In this document: piece by piece, positions 4,559 through 6,977 of the stretch
Numbering within the stretch: position 1 is the first letter of the stretch
How the letters are laid out: each line of letters begins with the position of its first letter
Assembly: GCA_019232735.1 (NCBI GenBank)
Contig: JAFANL010000207.1
Span: 1-6,977, forward strand
Source of the DNA: Aquitalea sp.
Lineage (GTDB): Bacteria; Pseudomonadota; Gammaproteobacteria; Burkholderiales; Chromobacteriaceae
DNA length: 6,977 nt
Direction of reading: 5' to 3'
Notes under the pieces: generated by a model
The model's input: only the letters and a program-made list of their open reading frames with translations
Told to the model about the DNA's origin: nothing
Database searches by the model: none
Program-made: the position numbers and the translations under genes

Positions 4559-6977
4559 ATGAACGCCCCCGCGATCCAAGGTCAGGTAGTTGCCCTCCAC
4601 GGTGTAGTCAAAGTCATCGATGCCCAAGGGCATGAACGTCTTCTCAAGGTTGGCGACATCATCCAGCCGGGGGAGCATGTCGTGCTGCTGGATGGCGCGA
4701 CACTGACCGTAGCGCGTGCCGATGGCGACAGCCTGACGGTGGATGGTCCGCGTGATCTGTCCATGACGGACGAAACCCTGATGCCGCATGCCACGGACAA
4801 AACCGAAGCCGCCGTGGCCAAGCTGGCGCCGGAAGCACAACAAGTGCTGGCCGCACTGGAAAACGGGCAGGACCCGCTGGCCCAGCTGGATTCCGCTGCC
4901 GCCGGCCTGAATGCAGGTAGTGGCGCGGATGAAGGCAGTCACAGCTTTGTGCGTCTGGTACGGGTCAGCGAATCGCTGAATACGCTGACGCTGGATAGCG
5001 CCACCACCACCGCCAGCACCGCACAGACGGTGGTGGGCGATACCTCCACGCCGCAGGCGACTGCGACAACCGCCGTCGCGCCGGTCAGCGTCACCATCGA
5101 CAATGTCAGTGCCACCAATAATGCCACCCCCACCATTCATGGTACCGGCGTAGCCGGCCTGACCGTGGTGGTGACCAATGCCGCTGGTACCGTGATCGGC
5201 ACGGCAGTGGTTGCTAGCAACGGCACCTGGAGCCTGGTACCGACTTCGGCCTTGCCGGATGGCACCGATACCCTGATTGCCACCAGCACCAATACGGCAG
5301 GTGTTTCCGCCAGTGCTACCGGCTCGGCCATCATCGACACCACCGCGCCGGCTACACCGACGGTCACCATCACCGAACACAACGACCCGAATGGCGTCAT
5401 CGGCTCGTCGGATCTGCTCAATGGCAAGGTGCAGGCAGTGGTTCAGCTCAGCCCTGCGGATCTGACCGGCCAGGGAACCGCCACCATTACGGTAAAGGAT
5501 GGCAGCCTCACGGTTGTGCTCACCGTCAATGCCAGCGGTACGGTCAGCAGCAGCAACAGCAGCATTGCGTCTGGCAGTTATGATGCCACGACCGGCAAGC
5601 TCACCCTGAGCATTGCCGATCAGGGCAATGGCAGCAATGTCAGTGTTTCTGCTACGCAGACAGACAGTGCGGGCAATGTTTCAGGCACCGGCAGCGACAG
5701 CGGCACGGTTGTCAGCATGGTTGCCCCGACCGGCAGCTTGAGCCACAACGCTACCGATGATACCGGCAGCTCGAGTACCGACAGCATCACCAGCAATACC
5801 ACCCCGCATCTGTCGGGTACCGCCGAAGCAGGCAGCAGTGTCAGCGTGACCGTTGCCGGTCACACCTACACCACCACGGCAGACAGCAACGGCAACTGGT
5901 CGGTACAGATCACCAATACCCTGACTGCGGGTACTTACACCCCGAGCATCACCACGACCGATGCCGCGGGCAATACCGAAACGGCCAATGGCACTGCGTT
6001 CACCGTCGAGGTGATGAACGCCCCGACCGGTGGCCTGACGCATGATGCCAAGGATGACACCGGGGTCTCCAGTACCGACAGCATCACCAATAACAATCAC
6101 CCGCAATTGTCTGGCACTGCAGAACCGGGCAGTGCGGTATCCGTTACCGTTGATGGCACCACGTATCAGACCACTGCAGATAGCCATGGTGGTTGGAGCA
6201 TCAACATCAGTACATCCCTGCCGGACGGTAGCTACACCCCGGTGATCACCACGACCGATGTAGCAGGCAATGCTCAGACCGTGAATGGCACTCCTTTCAC
6301 GGTGGATACCACTGCACCTGCAACCCCGACGGTGGTGATTACCGAACACAATGACCCGAATGGACAGATCGCCAGTGGCGATCTCAATAGCGCGGGGCAG
6401 GTACAAGCCAGTGTCACCCTGAATGCTGGCGACCTGGCCAAGAATGGCAGTGCCACTATCGTGGTGAATGACGGAGGTCAGAGCATCACCCTGACAGTGA
6501 ACAGTGATGGCTCAATCAGCGGTGGAAATGGCACGGTAAGTGGCAGCTACAGCAATGGCGTAGTCAGCCTGGATATTGCCAAACCGACGGATGGCAGCAC
6601 GGTTTCCGTTACGGCTACCCAGACCGACAGTGCGGGCAACGTCTCTGGTACGGGCAGCGACAGCGGCGTGGTGAATACCACCGCCCCGGCGACCCCGGCG
6701 GTTCACATCGTCGACCACAATGGCGTGATCAGCAGCACCGACGAGAACAGCAGCGGCCAGGTCACCGTCAACGTGAGCCTCAGTGGCAATGTGGTGGTGG
6801 GCGACGTGGTGACCTTCACCAATAGCACCAACAACACCACCCAGACCCACACCGTGACCGCTGCCGACCTGACGGCTGGCCACGTCAGCTTTGAAACCAC
6901 CGCCCCGAGCAGCGGCACGCTGAACGTGCAAGCCACCATCACCGACACGGTGGGCAATGTGTCGCAACCGGGTAGCG
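4559..6977 (+). CDS. Giant LapA-type surface adhesin, N-terminal part (retention module plus Ig-like repeats), cut by window end
   Basis: Type I-secreted biofilm/attachment adhesin, exported by the upstream LapB/LapC-like pair. The frame stays open for 806 codons from the ATG at 4559 (AGGAG, 6-base spacing) to the window edge. Residues 1-about 140 form a LapA-type retention module: opening MNAPAIQGQVVALHGVVKVI, no Sec signal, an Ala-Ala site S112-AAAG-L117, then EGSHSFVRLVRVSESLN (125-141). This module is known to fold in the periplasm and hold the protein in the outer-membrane channel until LapG cuts it. A Thr/Ala-rich linker (about 142-172) follows, then an Ig-like domain (173-259) and repeats A, B, B', A' and part of A'' (260-806). 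The visible part has no cysteine and is very rich in Thr, Ser, Asn and Gly, usual for such adhesins. The C-terminal RTX nonapeptides and secretion signal are not in the window. The RTX class is inferred from the neighbours and retention module. It is LapA-like in architecture; repeat sequence need not match Pseudomonas LapA. Confidence 0.93.
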   Translation, partial: MNAPAIQGQVVALHGVVKVIDAQGHERLLKVGDIIQPGEHVVLLDGATLTVARADGDSLTVDGPRDLSMTDETLMPHATDKTEAAVAKLAPEAQQVLAALENGQDPLAQLDSAAAGLNAGSGADEGSHSFVRLVRVSESLNTLTLDSATTTASTAQTVVGDTSTPQATATTAVAPVSVTIDNVSATNNATPTIHGTGVAGLTVVVTNAAGTVIGTAVVASNGTWSLVPTSALPDGTDTLIATSTNTAGVSASATGSAIIDTTAPATPTVTITEHNDPNGVIGSSDLLNGKVQAVVQLSPADLTGQGTATITVKDGSLTVVLTVNASGTVSSSNSSIASGSYDATTGKLTLSIADQGNGSNVSVSATQTDSAGNVSGTGSDSGTVVSMVAPTGSLSHNATDDTGSSSTDSITSNTTPHLSGTAEAGSSVSVTVAGHTYTTTADSNGNWSVQITNTLTAGTYTPSITTTDAAGNTETANGTAFTVEVMNAPTGGLTHDAKDDTGVSSTDSITNNNHPQLSGTAEPGSAVSVTVDGTTYQTTADSHGGWSINISTSLPDGSYTPVITTTDVAGNAQTVNGTPFTVDTTAPATPTVVITEHNDPNGQIASGDLNSAGQVQASVTLNAGDLAKNGSATIVVNDGGQSITLTVNSDGSISGGNGTVSGSYSNGVVSLDIAKPTDGSTVSVTATQTDSAGNVSGTGSDSGVVNTTAPATPAVHIVDHNGVISSTDENSSGQVTVNVSLSGNVVVGDVVTFTNSTNNTTQTHTVTAADLTAGHVSFETTAPSSGTLNVQATITDTVGNVSQPGS
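4895..4906 (+). other. Predicted LapG-type protease cleavage motif in the adhesin
   Basis: These four codons encode A113-A114-A115-G116 (context QLDSAAAGLNAGSG). Pseudomonas fluorescens LapA is cut by LapG between two alanines of a TAAG motif at residues 108/109, so position and sequence agree closely. The expected cut here is A114/A115. The third alanine replaces the Thr of TAAG and leaves a possible alternative A113/A114 register. Cleavage would free the adhesin from the outer membrane. Confidence 0.75.
5075..5335 (+). repeat. First Ig-like domain (Ig0) of the adhesin
   Basis: Residues 173-259 form one bacterial Ig-like beta-sandwich unit: SVTIDNVSATNN at the start, TPTIHGTG, the turn motif NGTWSL with W224, then ALPDGTDTLIATSTN. 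It resembles units B and B' (NGxW motif, xxPDGxYT/xDTL strand) more than unit A, and links the Thr/Ala-rich spacer to the repeat array. Confidence 0.65.
5336..5710 (+). repeat. Adhesin repeat unit A
   Basis: Residues 260-384, about 125 residues. It begins DTTAPATPTVTITEHNDPNG (260-279) and ends with SATQTDSAGNVSGTGSDSG (364-382). It has no tryptophan, unlike the B units. Asp/Asn-rich turns such as HNDPNG could bind Ca2+ between domains, as in other type I-secreted Ig-like adhesins (inference). It is repeated as A' at 6305-6673. Confidence 0.75.
5714..6010 (+). repeat. Adhesin repeat unit B
   Basis: Residues 386-484, about 99 residues, an Ig-like unit with APTGSLSHNATDDTG, SSTDSIT, HLSGTAEAGSSVSVTV, NGNWSV (W447) and TPSITTTDAAGNTETANGT. 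Its next-door copy B' shares the same block order. The 19-base DNA segment AGTACCGACAGCATCACCA is identical in B (5774-5792) and B' (6071-6089). Confidence 0.75.
6011..6304 (+). repeat. Adhesin repeat unit B' (tandem copy of B)
   Basis: Residues 485-582, about 98 residues, colinear with B: APTGGLTHDAKDDTG, SSTDSIT, QLSGTAEPGSAVSVTV, GGWSI (W546) and TPVITTTDVAGNAQTVNGT. Protein similarity is high, but synonymous and replacement changes are scattered along the unit, so the duplication is not very recent. Confidence 0.75.
6305..6673 (+). repeat. Adhesin repeat unit A' (second copy of A)
   Basis: Residues 583-705. The first 20 residues match unit A at 19 of 20 positions (T270 versus V593), and the closing 22 residues (682-703) match 361-382 at 21 of 22. 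The middle is clearly more diverged (for example SGGNGTVSGSYSNGVVSLDI against SSNSSIASGSYDATTGKLTL). Conserved ends and a variable centre suggest the ends are interdomain contacts or sites of recombination. Confidence 0.75.
6674..6977 (+). repeat. Adhesin repeat unit A'' (diverged, cut by window end)
   Basis: Residues 706-806 begin NTTAPATPAVHIVDHNG, recognisably the A-type opening, then differ: STDENSSGQVTVNVSL, VGDVVTFTNSTNN, HTVTAADL and a late TVGNVSQPGS strand. This is a related but different Ig-like subtype, probably the start of another repeat series that continues beyond the window. Confidence 0.6.

Noticed and set aside
5681..6406. 241-codon minus-strand open frame inside the adhesin repeats, and a similar one at 4553-5380
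   Set aside because: These mirror the repetitive Thr/Ser/Gly codons of the adhesin; low-complexity Gly/Arg/Ala composition and no ribosome site support.

Overview
The window carries the 5' part of a biofilm-adhesin locus of the LapA/LapBC type, entirely on the + strand. It holds a complete type I secretion ABC transporter (197-2365), a complete HlyD/LapC-type membrane fusion protein (2365-3774), a small receiver-plus-LuxR-HTH regulator (3771-4382), and the first 806 codons of a very large repeat-built surface adhesin (4559 to the window edge, still open). Coding DNA is GC-rich with mostly G/C third positions. The style of the LapB/LapC proteins and the interposed LuxR-type regulator suggest a beta- or gammaproteobacterium; I lean towards Neisseriales/Chromobacteriaceae-like Betaproteobacteria, but that is an inference from protein style only.

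Layout. Positions 1-196 are non-coding and unusually rich in dyad symmetry: a 33-base inverted repeat (34-66), an AT-rich stretch, a possible sigma70 promoter whose -10 overlaps a perfect 14-bp palindrome (131-144), and a leader hairpin (147-172) just before the transporter's ribosome site. The three following genes are tightly coupled (TGATG overlap at 2363-2367, ATGA overlap at 3771-3774). A clear intrinsic terminator (4403-4441) ends this unit. The 176-base gap before the adhesin also holds a 10-bp inverted repeat (4450-4459/4498-4507) enclosing a -10-like TACAAT, and a foldable leader around the adhesin's ribosome site. The adhesin therefore probably has its own promoter.

How the parts work together (family knowledge applied here). 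The transporter and fusion protein form the inner-membrane part of a type I secretion system, which would need a TolC/LapE-like outer-membrane channel not seen here. The adhesin begins with a LapA-type N-terminal retention module that plugs the outer-membrane pore, leaving the repeats outside the cell. An Ala-Ala motif at residues 113-116 (AAAG), followed by a conserved-looking HSFV segment, is the expected target of a LapG-type periplasmic protease. In characterised systems that protease is held off by the c-di-GMP receptor LapD. Neither lapG nor lapD is in the window. The regulator, translationally coupled to the secretion genes, is a natural candidate to control the adhesin or transporter promoter. 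Its receiver domain lacks the usual acidic pair and Lys, so it may not work by ordinary phosphorylation.

The adhesin after the retention module is a Thr/Ser/Asn/Gly-rich, cysteine-free chain of bacterial Ig-like units in the order Ig0-A-B-B'-A'-A''(cut). The RTX/C-terminal secretion signal must lie downstream. Nothing here is clearly a new type of system. The most unusual points are the coupled atypical regulator and the dense symmetric elements in both intergenic regions.
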